This document shows positions 1 through 7,913 of a DNA stretch of 20,266 nucleotides, in pieces. Location of the stretch: positions 1 through 20,266 of the forward strand of contig JASIJN010000052.1 of the NCBI GenBank assembly GCA_030050125.1, in the 5' to 3' direction. A model generated the notes under the pieces. The model worked only from the letters and a program-made list of their open reading frames with translations. It was not told where the DNA came from and did no database searches. Positions within the stretch are counted from its first letter, which is position 1. Each line of letters opens with the position of its first letter. The position numbers were made by a program, and so were the translations under genes. This DNA is from Streptosporangiaceae bacterium. Its GTDB lineage: Bacteria; Actinomycetota; Actinomycetes; Streptosporangiales; Streptosporangiaceae.

Positions 1-78
1 GGGCCCGCCCGCCGCCACCGCGCCGCAGCCGCGCGCCCCCAGCGAGAGCGAGCAACTAGCGCGCAAAACCGGGGACCG

Positions 79-489
79 TTAAGCCTCGACGAGCGCGTCG
101 GTCAGCGGGCCGACCGCCGCCAGCTTCTCGGCCAGCCCGGCCCCGAGGTGATGCCGGGCGGCCAGCGCCGCCGGAGCGTAGTAGGAAACCCTCGTCCGCC
201 CGTCATCCCCGGCCCATATCAGGACCTTGAGCGGGAGGTCGAGCGCGGCCAGCGGGCTGGCCTCCATGACCGGGGTGCCTGCGGCCGGACTGCCGAAGAT
301 GACCAGCGTTGTCTCCCGCAGCTCGAGCCCTGCCGTCTGGGCTTCGGCGGCCTGATCGATCACGGCGAAGAGCTTCAGTCCCTGCTTGGCGGCGATCAGG
401 TCGGTCATACGCCCGACGGTATCGGTCACCGACCGTTTGCTGATCTTGGTTATGACATCGGGCTCGGTCGGGGTAGTGCTCTCGGTCAT
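79..489 (-). CDS. DUF302 family protein
   Basis: The 136-residue product matches the DUF302 family, small single-domain proteins of unproven function found across bacteria. The hallmark is the central GSPAAGTPVMEASP segment followed by LDLPLKVLIW (about residues 67-92), which corresponds to the family's conserved Gly-Asn/Ser-Pro ... Leu-Pro-Leu-Lys block. No signal peptide or membrane segment is visible, so it is probably cytoplasmic. The ATG at 489 is preceded by GGAGGA about nine bases upstream, a good ribosome binding site. It is divergent from the zinc-finger-like gene at 626 and may share its control region, which holds a perfect palindrome at 605-618. The family call is firm; the role is unknown. 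Confidence 0.85.
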   Translation of the reverse strand: MTESTTPTEPDVITKISKRSVTDTVGRMTDLIAAKQGLKLFAVIDQAAEAQTAGLELRETTLVIFGSPAAGTPVMEASPLAALDLPLKVLIWAGDDGRTRVSYYAPAALAARHHLGAGLAEKLAAVGPLTDALVEA

Positions 490-604
490 CGCGCCTTTCC
501 TCCGGTCGGCATGAGCCTACGGCCGGTTGTACCCCGAGCCGCTCTGACCCCATGCCACCGGGCCTGCCGCGGCGCCGGCGGCGGGTCGGTCGGATGCTCG
601 TGCG

Positions 605-618
605 TGTTACGCGTAACA
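605..618. promoter_or_regulatory. Perfect 14-bp palindrome TGTTACGCGTAACA, likely repressor operator
   Basis: The sequence is a perfect inverted repeat with no spacer, in the divergent gap between the DUF302 gene and the gene at 626. Its right half overlaps a possible -10 element TAACAT (614-619), six bases before the ATG at 626. A dimeric repressor bound here would block that start. TTAC-N2-GTAA palindromes are typical of TetR-type operators, but no TetR gene is in this window, so the binding protein is unknown. Confidence 0.5.
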
Positions 619-625
619 TGGGGCA

Positions 626-1297
626 ATGGCTGAGACCCGGGACTGTGAGCAGTGCGGCGCCGCCTTCAGCCCGCGCCGCGAGCACGCGCGGTTCTGCTCG
701 GCTCGCTGCCGGGTGGCATGGAACCGCGATCATACGGGCGATCGCGCGTCCGAGGAGAGCGCGCTCGACTGGTCCATGACCGCGATGCGGGAGGCGACCG
801 GGCGGCTGCTGCGGGCCGCGCCGCGCGACCGGGCGCGCCCGTTCGCCGTGATCAGCGAGGCCGTGTGGTGGGTCACGATCGTCGACGCCACGCTGGTGCG
901 CTACCACCCGGACACCTACGACATCGTCCTGGCCAGTCAGCCCGGCAAGGAGCGGCGGCTGATCGAGGACACGCTGGGCGGGCTGCGCTTCGTGCGGAAC
1001 CGGATGGGCCAGTACCTCGATCCCGTCGACTTCATCCAGCCCGAGGACGGCGGTTCCGGACCGGGTGAAGCCCAGCTCACCGCGTGGACCTGGAAGTCCG
1101 TGCCGCGCCCCGCGCTCGAGTCGCTCTCGGCGCGCGGGCAGGAGTGGGAGATGACGCGGTACCGGGCGTACCAGGCGCAACTGGCCGGCCACCCCGTCGG
1201 GGAGACCTTCGGGCGGGCGCTGAATTTCCTGAAGCTCGCCGCCGAGCAGGTCAGCCCGGCGGGCGCGCGCGAGGCCGACGGCGCCACCGTCTTCTGA
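626..1297 (+). CDS. Small protein with N-terminal CxxC...CxxxC zinc-binding motif
   Basis: This 223-residue protein begins with Cys7-x2-Cys10 and Cys24-x3-Cys28, spaced as in a treble-clef or zinc-ribbon motif. The rest (about residues 45-210) is a soluble mixed domain that I do not recognise, with repeated Trp and Arg residues. Similar proteins with a CEQCG-type start are, to my knowledge, common hypothetical proteins in actinomycetes. The ATG at 626 was chosen because the zinc motif begins at residue 7. Only GGGG two bases upstream could act as a ribosome site, while TAACAT ends six bases before the ATG, so a leaderless transcript is likely. A strong hairpin lies about 50 bases after the stop. 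DNA or RNA binding is possible but unproven. Confidence 0.75.
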   Translation: MAETRDCEQCGAAFSPRREHARFCSARCRVAWNRDHTGDRASEESALDWSMTAMREATGRLLRAAPRDRARPFAVISEAVWWVTIVDATLVRYHPDTYDIVLASQPGKERRLIEDTLGGLRFVRNRMGQYLDPVDFIQPEDGGSGPGEAQLTAWTWKSVPRPALESLSARGQEWEMTRYRAYQAQLAGHPVGETFGRALNFLKLAAEQVSPAGAREADGATVF

Positions 1298-1346
1298 TCT
1301 CGCCCAGCGGACATGCCCGGGGGTGCGGGCACGGAGACCCGCGACA

Positions 1347-1367
1347 CCGCCGGGTTCACCCCGGCGG
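1347..1367 (+). terminator. 8-bp perfect stem hairpin after the zinc-finger-like gene
   Basis: CCGCCGGG (1347-1354), loop TTCAC, CCCGGCGG (1360-1367). It lies 50 bases beyond the stop of the upstream gene and about 105 bases before the sulfatase start. It has no T tract, which is usual for terminators in high-GC actinomycetes. Confidence 0.5.
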
Positions 1368-1471
1368 GGTGGTGCGCGCGGCACCGGGCCCGGGCAGGGT
1401 GAGCGGCGCAAGGCCCGCGATGCCGCTCGCCGGTGCGGCGCGACCGGCACGGGATGACGCGGGAGGCGGCA

Positions 1472-4372
1472 ATGGGCGATTCCCTCGATCTGATCATGGC
1501 GGTCTACCCCTCCGCCCGGCCGGCCGCGCGTGATTTCGAGGCGCTGGCCGGGCTGGTCAAGGGCAAGGCCGTCCGGGCCGAGGGCGTGATCCTGGCCGAG
1601 CGTGACGCCGGCGGGCGGGTGAAGCTGTCGCGGGCCGGCGATCGCCTTGGCCGCAAGGGCGCCGGGTGGGGCGTTGGCGCCGGCCTGCTGGTCGGCCTGT
1701 TCTCGCCGCCGCTGCTGGCCTCGGCCGTGGCGGGCGGGGCGGTCGGCGGGCTGATCGGCAAGCTCGCCGAGCGCCGGGAGAACGCCGGGCTGGAGCGAGG
1801 CCTGGGGGACAGGCTGCGCCCCGGTACGGCGGTGATCGTCGCGGTGATCGATCCCGGGGACCGGCTGGCGGCCGAGCGGGCGCTGGGCGGGTCGCCGGCC
1901 AAGTCGGTCGTGCCGGTGGGCAAGAAGGGGATGCGGGGGATCAGGGACGCGCTGGCCGATGCGGCCGGCAAGTTCGCGCCGGACCGGGCCAGGCTGCCGA
2001 TCCCGGATCGCGATTTCGGCGGCACGATGGGACGCACCGTGGGTGATTCCGTGCCGGACTGGACGTTCCTTCCCGCTCCGAAGGCGCCGGAGGGCGCGCC
2101 GAACGTGCTGGTCGTGCTGATCGACGATGCCGGGTTCGGGAACCCGGAGACGTTCGGCGGGCCGATCTCCACTCCGAACCTGACCCGGGTGCAGCAGACG
2201 GGCCTGACCTACAACCGGTTCCACGTGACCGCGGTGTGCTCGCCGACCCGCGCGGCGCTGCTGACCGGCCGCAACCAGCACCGGGTCGGCTTCGGCTCCA
2301 TCGCCGAGTACCCGGGTCCCTACCCCGGCTACTCGGCGGTGCGTCCGAGGAGCTGCACGGCCCTGCCCCGGATCCTGAAAGAGAACGGCTATGTCACCGG
2401 AGGGTTCGGAAAGTGGCACCTCACCCCCGACAACGTCCAGGGCGCGGCCGGGCCGTTCGACCACTGGCCGCAGTCGTGGGGGTTCGACCACTGGTGGGGG
2501 TTTCTTTCCGGGGCGGCCGGCCAGTACGACCCGATCATCACCATGGACAACTCGACCCTCGGCGTGCAGCAGGGCAGGGACGGCAGGGAGTACTACTTCC
2601 CGGACGACCTGACCGACCAGGCGGTCCGGTGGCTGCACGCGATCCGGGCCCAGGATCCGGCCAAGCCGTGGTTCCTGTACTACGCCACCGGCTGCAGCCA
2701 TGCTCCGCATCAGGTCGCGAGGGAGTGGGCGGACAAGTACCAGGGCCGGTTCGACCAGGGCTGGGACAAGCTGCGCGAGGAGACACTCGAGCGGCAGATC
2801 AAGCTCGGGGTCGTTCCCGAGGGCACCGGGCTGACCGAGCGGCCGGAGCTGTTCCCGGCCTGGGACTCGCTGTCGGACGCCGAGAAGAAGCTGTACACCC
2901 GGCAAATGGAGGTGTATGCCGGCTATTCGGAGAACGCGGACTGGAACGTCGGCCGGCTGCTGGACGCGGTCGAGGAACTCGGCGACCTGGACAACACCCT
3001 GATCTTTTACATCTGGGGCGACAACGGTGCCAGCCTGGAGGGCACGATCACGGGCTCGTTCAACGAGATGACGTTCCTCAACGGCCTCGTGCTCCGGCCC
3101 GAGCAGCAGCTCGAGCTGATCGACAAGTACGGCGGGATCGAGGCGCTGGGCGACCGCCACACCGAGCCGCACTACGCCGCGGCCTGGGCCCATGCCGGCA
3201 ACACCCCGTTCCAGTGGGGCAAGCAGGTTGCCAGCCACCTCGGCGGGACCCGCAACCCCATGGTGGTCGCCTGGCCGGAGCGGATCAGGGCCAGAGGCGA
3301 GACCCGCGGCCAGTTCACGCACTGCATCGACATCGCGCCAACGATCCTGGAGGCCGCCGGGCTGCCGGAGCCGGACCTGGTGGACGGGATCGGGCAGGAG
3401 GAGATGGACGGCACCAGCTTCGGCTACACCTTCGCCGACGCCGGAGCCGGCGAGCGGCACCTGACGCAGTATTTCGAGGAATTCGGCAGCCGGGCCATGT
3501 ACCGCGACGGGTGGTGGGCCTGCGCCAGGCTGGACAAGGCGCCTTGGGACTTCTCGCCCGCCACGCTCGAGAGGTTCGCTCCCGACACCTACGACCCGGA
3601 CCAGGACCGATGGGAGCTGTATTACCTGCCCGACGACTTCTCCCAGGCCCGCGACCTGGCCGCCACGCACCCGGACAAGCTCAGGGAACTGCGGGAACTG
3701 TGGTGGAAGGAGGCCGAGCGCAACCGGGTTCTCCCGCTGCTCGGAGGAATGGCCGTCATGATGGGGATCTTGCCGCCCATGCCCGCCCAGACCAGGTTCG
3801 AGTTCCGGGGCGACGTGCAGAACGTCCAGCGCGGAATGATCCCCCGCGTCTACGGCCGGTCCTACGTCATCGAGGCCAGCCTGCACGTGCCCGACCAGGG
3901 CGCCGAGGGCGTCATCGTCGCCAACGCCGACTTCGTCGGCGGATTCGGGCTGTGGGTCGATGAGCGGGGGAAGCTGAACCACAGCTACTCCTTCCTCGGC
4001 GTCGAGAGCTATCGGCAGACCTCGACCGAGGCGATCCCGTCAGGGGACGTCACGGTGCGCATGGTCTTCGACGCCGACCAGCACCGGCCCGGCAGCGGCG
4101 GCGACGTCACGTTGTGGGCCGACGGCAGGCGGATCGGCCAGGGCCGGATCGACCGCACCGTGCCGATCGCGTTCTCCAGCTACGCGGGGATGGACATCGG
4201 CCGCGACAACGGCCTCGTGGTCGACCTCGCCTACGAGGACAAGGCGCCGTACGCGTTCACCGGAACGGTCAAGAAGGTCGTCTTCGACCTGAAGCCGGTC
4301 AGCCAGCAGGAGGCGCGGGCCCTGCATGAGCACGCCCGATCGCACGCCGTGGGCCAGGGGGCCTCCGGATGA
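1472..4372 (+). CDS. DUF1269-like domain fused to formylglycine-dependent sulfatase
   Basis: The product (966 residues) is a type I sulfatase, hydrolysing sulfate esters of an unknown substrate. The active-site motif C256-S-P-T-R260 is the signature whose cysteine is converted to formylglycine. Metal-binding candidates are D218 and D219 in VLVVLIDDAGFG and D517-N518 in WGDNGAS. About 190 residues precede the sulfatase domain and resemble DUF1269: a VYPSARPA strand, a Gly/Ala-rich hydrophobic stretch (about residues 68-95), then a PGTAVIVAVID strand. The C-terminal third (after about residue 770) is a beta-rich region seen in large actinobacterial arylsulfatases. No secretion signal is visible at the N terminus. 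The ATG at 1472 has GGGAGG five bases upstream; an ATG 39 bases earlier is less well placed. It converges on the ornithine cyclodeaminase-like gene. Confidence 0.9.
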   Translation: MGDSLDLIMAVYPSARPAARDFEALAGLVKGKAVRAEGVILAERDAGGRVKLSRAGDRLGRKGAGWGVGAGLLVGLFSPPLLASAVAGGAVGGLIGKLAERRENAGLERGLGDRLRPGTAVIVAVIDPGDRLAAERALGGSPAKSVVPVGKKGMRGIRDALADAAGKFAPDRARLPIPDRDFGGTMGRTVGDSVPDWTFLPAPKAPEGAPNVLVVLIDDAGFGNPETFGGPISTPNLTRVQQTGLTYNRFHVTAVCSPTRAALLTGRNQHRVGFGSIAEYPGPYPGYSAVRPRSCTALPRILKENGYVTGGFGKWHLTPDNVQGAAGPFDHWPQSWGFDHWWGFLSGAAGQYDPIITMDNSTLGVQQGRDGREYYFPDDLTDQAVRWLHAIRAQDPAKPWFLYYATGCSHAPHQVAREWADKYQGRFDQGWDKLREETLERQIKLGVVPEGTGLTERPELFPAWDSLSDAEKKLYTRQMEVYAGYSENADWNVGRLLDAVEELGDLDNTLIFYIWGDNGASLEGTITGSFNEMTFLNGLVLRPEQQLELIDKYGGIEALGDRHTEPHYAAAWAHAGNTPFQWGKQVASHLGGTRNPMVVAWPERIRARGETRGQFTHCIDIAPTILEAAGLPEPDLVDGIGQEEMDGTSFGYTFADAGAGERHLTQYFEEFGSRAMYRDGWWACARLDKAPWDFSPATLERFAPDTYDPDQDRWELYYLPDDFSQARDLAATHPDKLRELRELWWKEAERNRVLPLLGGMAVMMGILPPMPAQTRFEFRGDVQNVQRGMIPRVYGRSYVIEASLHVPDQGAEGVIVANADFVGGFGLWVDERGKLNHSYSFLGVESYRQTSTEAIPSGDVTVRMVFDADQHRPGSGGDVTLWADGRRIGQGRIDRTVPIAFSSYAGMDIGRDNGLVVDLAYEDKAPYAFTGTVKKVVFDLKPVSQQEARALHEHARSHAVGQGASG

Positions 4373-4375
4373 GGG

Positions 4376-4392
4376 GCCGGGCGCGCCCCGGC
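4376..4392. terminator. Hairpin in the convergent gap
   Basis: GCCGGG, loop CGCGC, CCCGGC fills most of the 25-base gap between the sulfatase stop and the stop of the facing gene. It could serve both strands. There is no T tract on either side. Confidence 0.4.
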
Positions 4393-4397
4393 TGAGC

Positions 4398-5381
4398 TCA
4401 TGGAGCGGTATGCGGCCGAGGACTCCGGGCGCGGCCCGCAGCCCGGCCCTCCCGGAGGCGTTCGACGGCGAGCTCACAGACCGCCCAGTCCTGTGCCGCG
4501 ACGCCCACCGACTTGAAGACCGTCACCCGGCCGCGGACCTCGTCGTCCGCCGGCGCCCCGGACAGCAGCCGCCCGATCTCCACCAGGTCCTCCTGCCGCA
4601 GGCTGCCGTCTTCCAGCGCGGCCACGACGTCGCCGGCCTCGGCGAGTGCCGCGTCGAGCTGATCGATGACGACGAGCCCGGCCTGGCCCAGGAGCCCAGA
4701 AGGTACCTCGCGCATGTCCAGCCGGTAGGCGCCTATCGCGTTGATATGAACCTGACTCTTGACGTCAGCCGGCCCGAACAGCGGGATGGCGGACCTGGTG
4801 GCGGTGCAGATCACGTCCGCGCCGTCGACCGCCTGCCGCGGCCCGGCCGCCTGGGTGAAGCGCACCTCCGGATGGCTGGCCCGCAGCCGCTCGCACAGCT
4901 CGTGGCTGCGCTGAGCGCGCCTGCTGTACACCCGGACCTCGCGTATCGGGCGCACCGCGCACACGCCGGCCACCTGGTCGGGAGCCTGGTCGCCCGCGCC
5001 GAGCATGGCCAGCACGCGGCTGTCGGGGTGGGCGAGGAGGTCGGTGGCCAGGCCGCTGGCGGCCCCGGTGCGCAGCGCGGTCAGGGCGGCCGCGTCCACC
5101 TGCGCGCACACCCGGCCGGTCGGCCCGTCGATCCACAGCACCGTGCCTTCGATGCTGGGCAGGCCCTGGGCCCAGCCGTCCTCGTTGAGGCTGATGACCT
5201 TGACCAGGGCGCTGCCCGACACATGCTCGGCCGGCATGACCAGGACCCGGTGCCGGGACAGCGAGGACCGCAGCGGCACGGTGACCTCGCCCGCGTGGGC
5301 CGCGATGAAGGCACGGCGGCTGGCCTGGATCGCGTCCGGCATCGGGACGAGGCGCCGCAGCAGGTCCGCGCCGATGGCCAC
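4398..5381 (-). CDS. Ornithine cyclodeaminase / mu-crystallin family NAD(P)-dependent enzyme
   Basis: The 327-residue product has the full family layout and length. K61 lies in ALVKVISLNEDG, the substrate-binding lysine region. GLPSIEGTVLWIDGPTG (73-89) and the TALRTGAASGLA block (101-112) follow. The Rossmann motif LGAGDQA is at 127-133, and VTVFKSVGVAAQDWA at 287-300 carries the conserved late Asp. Family members deaminate ornithine to proline, reduce cyclic imines, or act as alanine or other amino-acid dehydrogenases; the substrate cannot be told here. The GTG at 5381 puts the start just before the family's first helix; an alternative GTG at 5444 would add 21 residues of poor character. 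The gene stands alone, divergent from recQ and convergent with the sulfatase, and is probably not part of the operon beyond recQ. Confidence 0.87.
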   Translation of the reverse strand: MAIGADLLRRLVPMPDAIQASRRAFIAAHAGEVTVPLRSSLSRHRVLVMPAEHVSGSALVKVISLNEDGWAQGLPSIEGTVLWIDGPTGRVCAQVDAAALTALRTGAASGLATDLLAHPDSRVLAMLGAGDQAPDQVAGVCAVRPIREVRVYSRRAQRSHELCERLRASHPEVRFTQAAGPRQAVDGADVICTATRSAIPLFGPADVKSQVHINAIGAYRLDMREVPSGLLGQAGLVVIDQLDAALAEAGDVVAALEDGSLRQEDLVEIGRLLSGAPADDEVRGRVTVFKSVGVAAQDWAVCELAVERLREGRAAGRARSPRPHTAP

Positions 5382-5455
5382 CGGCGCCTGGCCCTCGTCC
5401 GGCTCGCGACCGGCATTCGCGTCGGGGTGATCCTGGCGGTGCACAGCCCGGATCG

Positions 5456-5461
5456 TAGCGT
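5456..5461 (+). promoter_or_regulatory. Candidate -10 element TAGCGT for a leaderless recQ
   Basis: The hexamer fits the TANNNT pattern and ends seven bases before the GTG at 5469. This is the spacing expected when transcription begins at the start codon. No ribosome binding site is visible before either GTG (5463 or 5469). Confidence 0.35.
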
Positions 5462-5468
5462 GGTGACC

Positions 5469-7052
5469 GTGAGCGAGGTGGCGGCCGGCGCGATCGAGGA
5501 GCTGGCGCGGGATCGTCTCGGCTTCGGGCAGCTTCGTCCCGGCCAGCTGCGCGCGGTCCAGGCGCTGGCCGCCGGCCGCGACGCCCTGGCCGTGCTGCCG
5601 ACCGGCGGCGGGAAGTCGGCGATCTACGAGCTGGCCGGGCTGCTGCGCGACGGGCCGGTGGTCGTGGTGTCGCCGCTGATCGCGCTGCAGGATGATCAGC
5701 TGGCCCACCTGCGGGCGGCCGGGCTGTCGGCCATCGTCCTGAACTCGCAGCAGTCGGCCGGCGCCCGCGCGGCGGCGCTGCTCGCCTCCTGCGATTCCGG
5801 CACGTTCGTCTTCCTCTCGCCGGAGCAGCTGGCCATCGAGGAGACCAGGGAAACGCTGCGGCGGGCGCGGCCGGGCCTGTTCGCGGTCGACGAGGCGCAC
5901 CTGATCAGCCAGTGGGGCCACGACTTCCGCCCCGATTACATGATGCTCGGGGCGCAGGCCGGGGCGGTCGGCGCGCCGGTCCGCCTGGCCCTGACCGCGA
6001 CCGCGGCGCCGCCGGTGCGGCAGGAGATCATCCGGCGGCTCGGCCTGCGCGATCCCGCGGTGGTCATGGGCGACTTCGACCGGCCGCTGATCCGTCTGTC
6101 GGCCCGCCATGCCCGCACGCTCGATGACAAGCAGGGCGAACTGGTCCGCGCGGCGCGCGAGCTGGGCGGCGCCGGGATCGTCTACGCGGCGACGCATGCC
6201 AGCGCGCAGACGGCGCGGGACGCACTGCGGTCGGCGGGCGAGCGGGTGACGCTCTATCACGCGGGCCTGAGCGGGCGCGAGCGGCACGACGCGATGACCG
6301 CGTTCCTGGACGGGACCACCCGCGTCATCGCGGCCACGGTCGCGTTCGGCATGGGAATCGACAAGCCTGACGTCCGCTGGGTGCTGCACTTCGACCCGCC
6401 GCCCTCGCTGGACTCGTACTACCAGGAGATCGGGCGGGCCGGCCGCGACGGCAGGCCATCGCAGGCCCGGCTGCTGTACCGCTACGAGGACTTCGACCGG
6501 GCGCGTCATTTCGCCGCGAGGGGCGTCCCCGGCGCGCCCGTCGCGCGGGTCGCGGCCGCGCTGGCGGCCGGTCAGCGCGTCGAGCACGGCACCCCGCAGC
6601 AGACCGCCGCCCTCACCCGGCTGGCCGACCTCGGCGCGGCGACCTGGCACGTGGACGGGGAGGTGAGCTGGGCCGGCGCGATGAGCGTCGCGGCGGCGCT
6701 CGAGGCGTCGAACGCCGAAACCGAGCGCGAGGACGAGATCGAACGGACCCGGCTGACGATGATGCGCCGCTACGCGGAGCAGGCCGGCTGCCGTCGTTCC
6801 TTCCTGCTGACCTACTTCGGGCAGGACTATCCCGGGCCCTGCGGGAACTGCGACAACGATCTCGCGCCCGCCGCGCCCGCCCCGGCCCGGGTCCCGTTCC
6901 CCGTGGGCGCGCGCGTGGTGAGCGAGCGCTGGGGCCAGGGCACGGTACAGCGTTACGACGGCGACCGGGTCACGGTGCTGTTCGACGAGCACGGCTACCG
7001 CGAGCTGTTCGTGCCGGTGGTACTGGACCGCGGCCTGCTGCGGCCCGCGTAG
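5469..7052 (+). CDS. recQ: RecQ-family ATP-dependent DNA helicase, short form
   Basis: This superfamily 2 3'-5' DNA helicase (527 residues) shows the motifs in order: motif 0 FGQLRPGQ (19-26), Walker A LPTGGGKS (43-50), motif Ia VSPLIALQDDQ, the DEAH box at 141-144 in VDEAHLISQWGHDFRPDY, motif III LALTATA, motif V ATVAFGMGIDKPDVR, and motif VI QEIGRAGRDGRP. A zinc-binding region follows with C441, C458 and C461; the usual fourth cysteine (CxxCxxC) is Asp464 here. The C-terminal segment around VGARVVSERWGQGTVQRYDG is a small beta domain seen in actinobacterial short RecQs, and there is no HRDC domain. The start is uncertain: GTG 5469 fits a leaderless transcript, GTG 5463 is also possible. It probably acts in recombination and repair, and is unrelated to the operon beyond it. 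Confidence 0.9.
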   Translation: MSEVAAGAIEELARDRLGFGQLRPGQLRAVQALAAGRDALAVLPTGGGKSAIYELAGLLRDGPVVVVSPLIALQDDQLAHLRAAGLSAIVLNSQQSAGARAAALLASCDSGTFVFLSPEQLAIEETRETLRRARPGLFAVDEAHLISQWGHDFRPDYMMLGAQAGAVGAPVRLALTATAAPPVRQEIIRRLGLRDPAVVMGDFDRPLIRLSARHARTLDDKQGELVRAARELGGAGIVYAATHASAQTARDALRSAGERVTLYHAGLSGRERHDAMTAFLDGTTRVIAATVAFGMGIDKPDVRWVLHFDPPPSLDSYYQEIGRAGRDGRPSQARLLYRYEDFDRARHFAARGVPGAPVARVAAALAAGQRVEHGTPQQTAALTRLADLGAATWHVDGEVSWAGAMSVAAALEASNAETEREDEIERTRLTMMRRYAEQAGCRRSFLLTYFGQDYPGPCGNCDNDLAPAAPAPARVPFPVGARVVSERWGQGTVQRYDGDRVTVLFDEHGYRELFVPVVLDRGLLRPA

Positions 7053-7053
7053 C

Positions 7054-7070
7054 GGCCGGGTGACCCGGCC
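7054..7070. terminator. Perfect hairpin, bidirectional terminator candidate
   Basis: GGCCGGG (7054-7060), loop TGA, CCCGGCC (7064-7070) is a perfect 7-bp all-GC stem. It exactly fills the 18-base gap between the recQ stop and the stop of the convergent amidase gene, so it could terminate both recQ and the eleven-gene operon. Confidence 0.55.
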
Positions 7071-7913
7071 TCACGCGCGCAGCAGCAGCGGTGAATCCAG
7101 CCCGTCGAACAGGTCGGTCTCCGGTAGCCGGACCGGCACCCGGGTGTGGGCCAGCTGGAAGTGCTCGTGGCTGAAATCCGCGCGCAACCTCTCCTCCGGT
7201 ATCACGAGCAGCCGGAAGTCCGGCCCCAGCTCGCCGGCGTGCGCCTGCAGCGCCCGGCGCTTGCGGGCGATCTGAGCGCCGCAGTCGACGCTCGTGGTGA
7301 CCCAGTCGTCCGGCGTGAGATAGCTCAGGTGCCCCGGGTCCGCGCCGTTGAAGGGAGGTGGCGCGCCCGCCTCCTCGACCGCCCTGGCGTACCGTTTCGC
7401 CTCGGAGCGGGGAAGCGCGGTGTAGTAGAACTTGCGCACGTGCCACGGCTCGCCGAGGCCGGCGTAGACCGGGTGGTGGGCCGCCATGACCGCGAGCGCG
7501 GTGATCCGGTGCGCCTGGATGTGGTCCGGGTGCCCGTACCCGCCGTTCGGGTCATACGTGACGGCCACGTGCGGCCGGAAGGCGCGAACGTGCGCGACCA
7601 GCCGCCGCACCGCCTCGTCGAGGTCCGCCCGCCACAGCGACCGGGGTGCGTCGTTGGCCGGGCTTCCCGCCATGCCGGAGTCGGCGTACCCCAGCAGCCG
7701 CACATGCGTCACGCCCAGGATCGAGCAGGCTGCCCGCAAGTCGGCCTCGCGAGTTCCGGGCGGGCCGGGGCCGTCCGCGTGGCCAGGGCCGGCCGCGCAG
7801 CACACCACCATGGTCTCGATGCGGCGGTCGGCGCACTGGGCCAGTACGCCGCCCATCGTGATCGTCTCGTCATCGGGGTGGGCGTGGACGGCCAGCAGCC
7901 GCCAGCCGGTCAC
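7071..7913 (-). CDS. Mca/LmbE-type PIG-L amidase (mycothiol S-conjugate amidase-like)
   Basis: This 280-residue PIG-L/LmbE metal-dependent amidase has the zinc site: AHPDDE (11-16, with H12 and D15 as ligands and D14 as base) and YDPNGGYGHPDHIQAH (120-135, with H131 as the third ligand). LLGYADSGMAGSPAN (73-87) resembles MshB and Mca. The C-terminal RVPVRLPETDLFDGLD (258-273) is very close to the end of Mca, which cuts mycothiol S-conjugates into a mercapturic acid and glucosaminyl-inositol. The lincosamide enzymes LmbE/CcbE belong here too. The GTG at 7913 forms a GTGA overlap with the upstream gene's stop and puts the first strand LLAVHAHP at once after the start. A DinB-fold gene two genes upstream supports a mycothiol role. 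General GlcNAc-type deacetylation is the main alternative. Confidence 0.9.
   Translation of the reverse strand: MTGWRLLAVHAHPDDETITMGGVLAQCADRRIETMVVCCAAGPGHADGPGPPGTREADLRAACSILGVTHVRLLGYADSGMAGSPANDAPRSLWRADLDEAVRRLVAHVRAFRPHVAVTYDPNGGYGHPDHIQAHRITALAVMAAHHPVYAGLGEPWHVRKFYYTALPRSEAKRYARAVEEAGAPPPFNGADPGHLSYLTPDDWVTTSVDCGAQIARKRRALQAHAGELGPDFRLLVIPEERLRADFSHEHFQLAHTRVPVRLPETDLFDGLDSPLLLRA

Noticed and set aside
203..3982. A 1259-codon open frame on the minus strand opposite the sulfatase and its neighbours
   Set aside because: It is antisense to genes with clear domains, is low-complexity and Arg/Pro/Gly-rich, and shows no domain; long antisense frames are expected at this GC.
4326..5468. 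A 380-codon N-terminal extension of the RecQ frame
   Set aside because: It runs antisense through the ornithine cyclodeaminase-like gene, and RecQ motif 0 begins right after the chosen start.
5382..6992. A long N-terminal extension of the cyclodeaminase frame
   Set aside because: It is antisense to the RecQ helicase core and has no family similarity.
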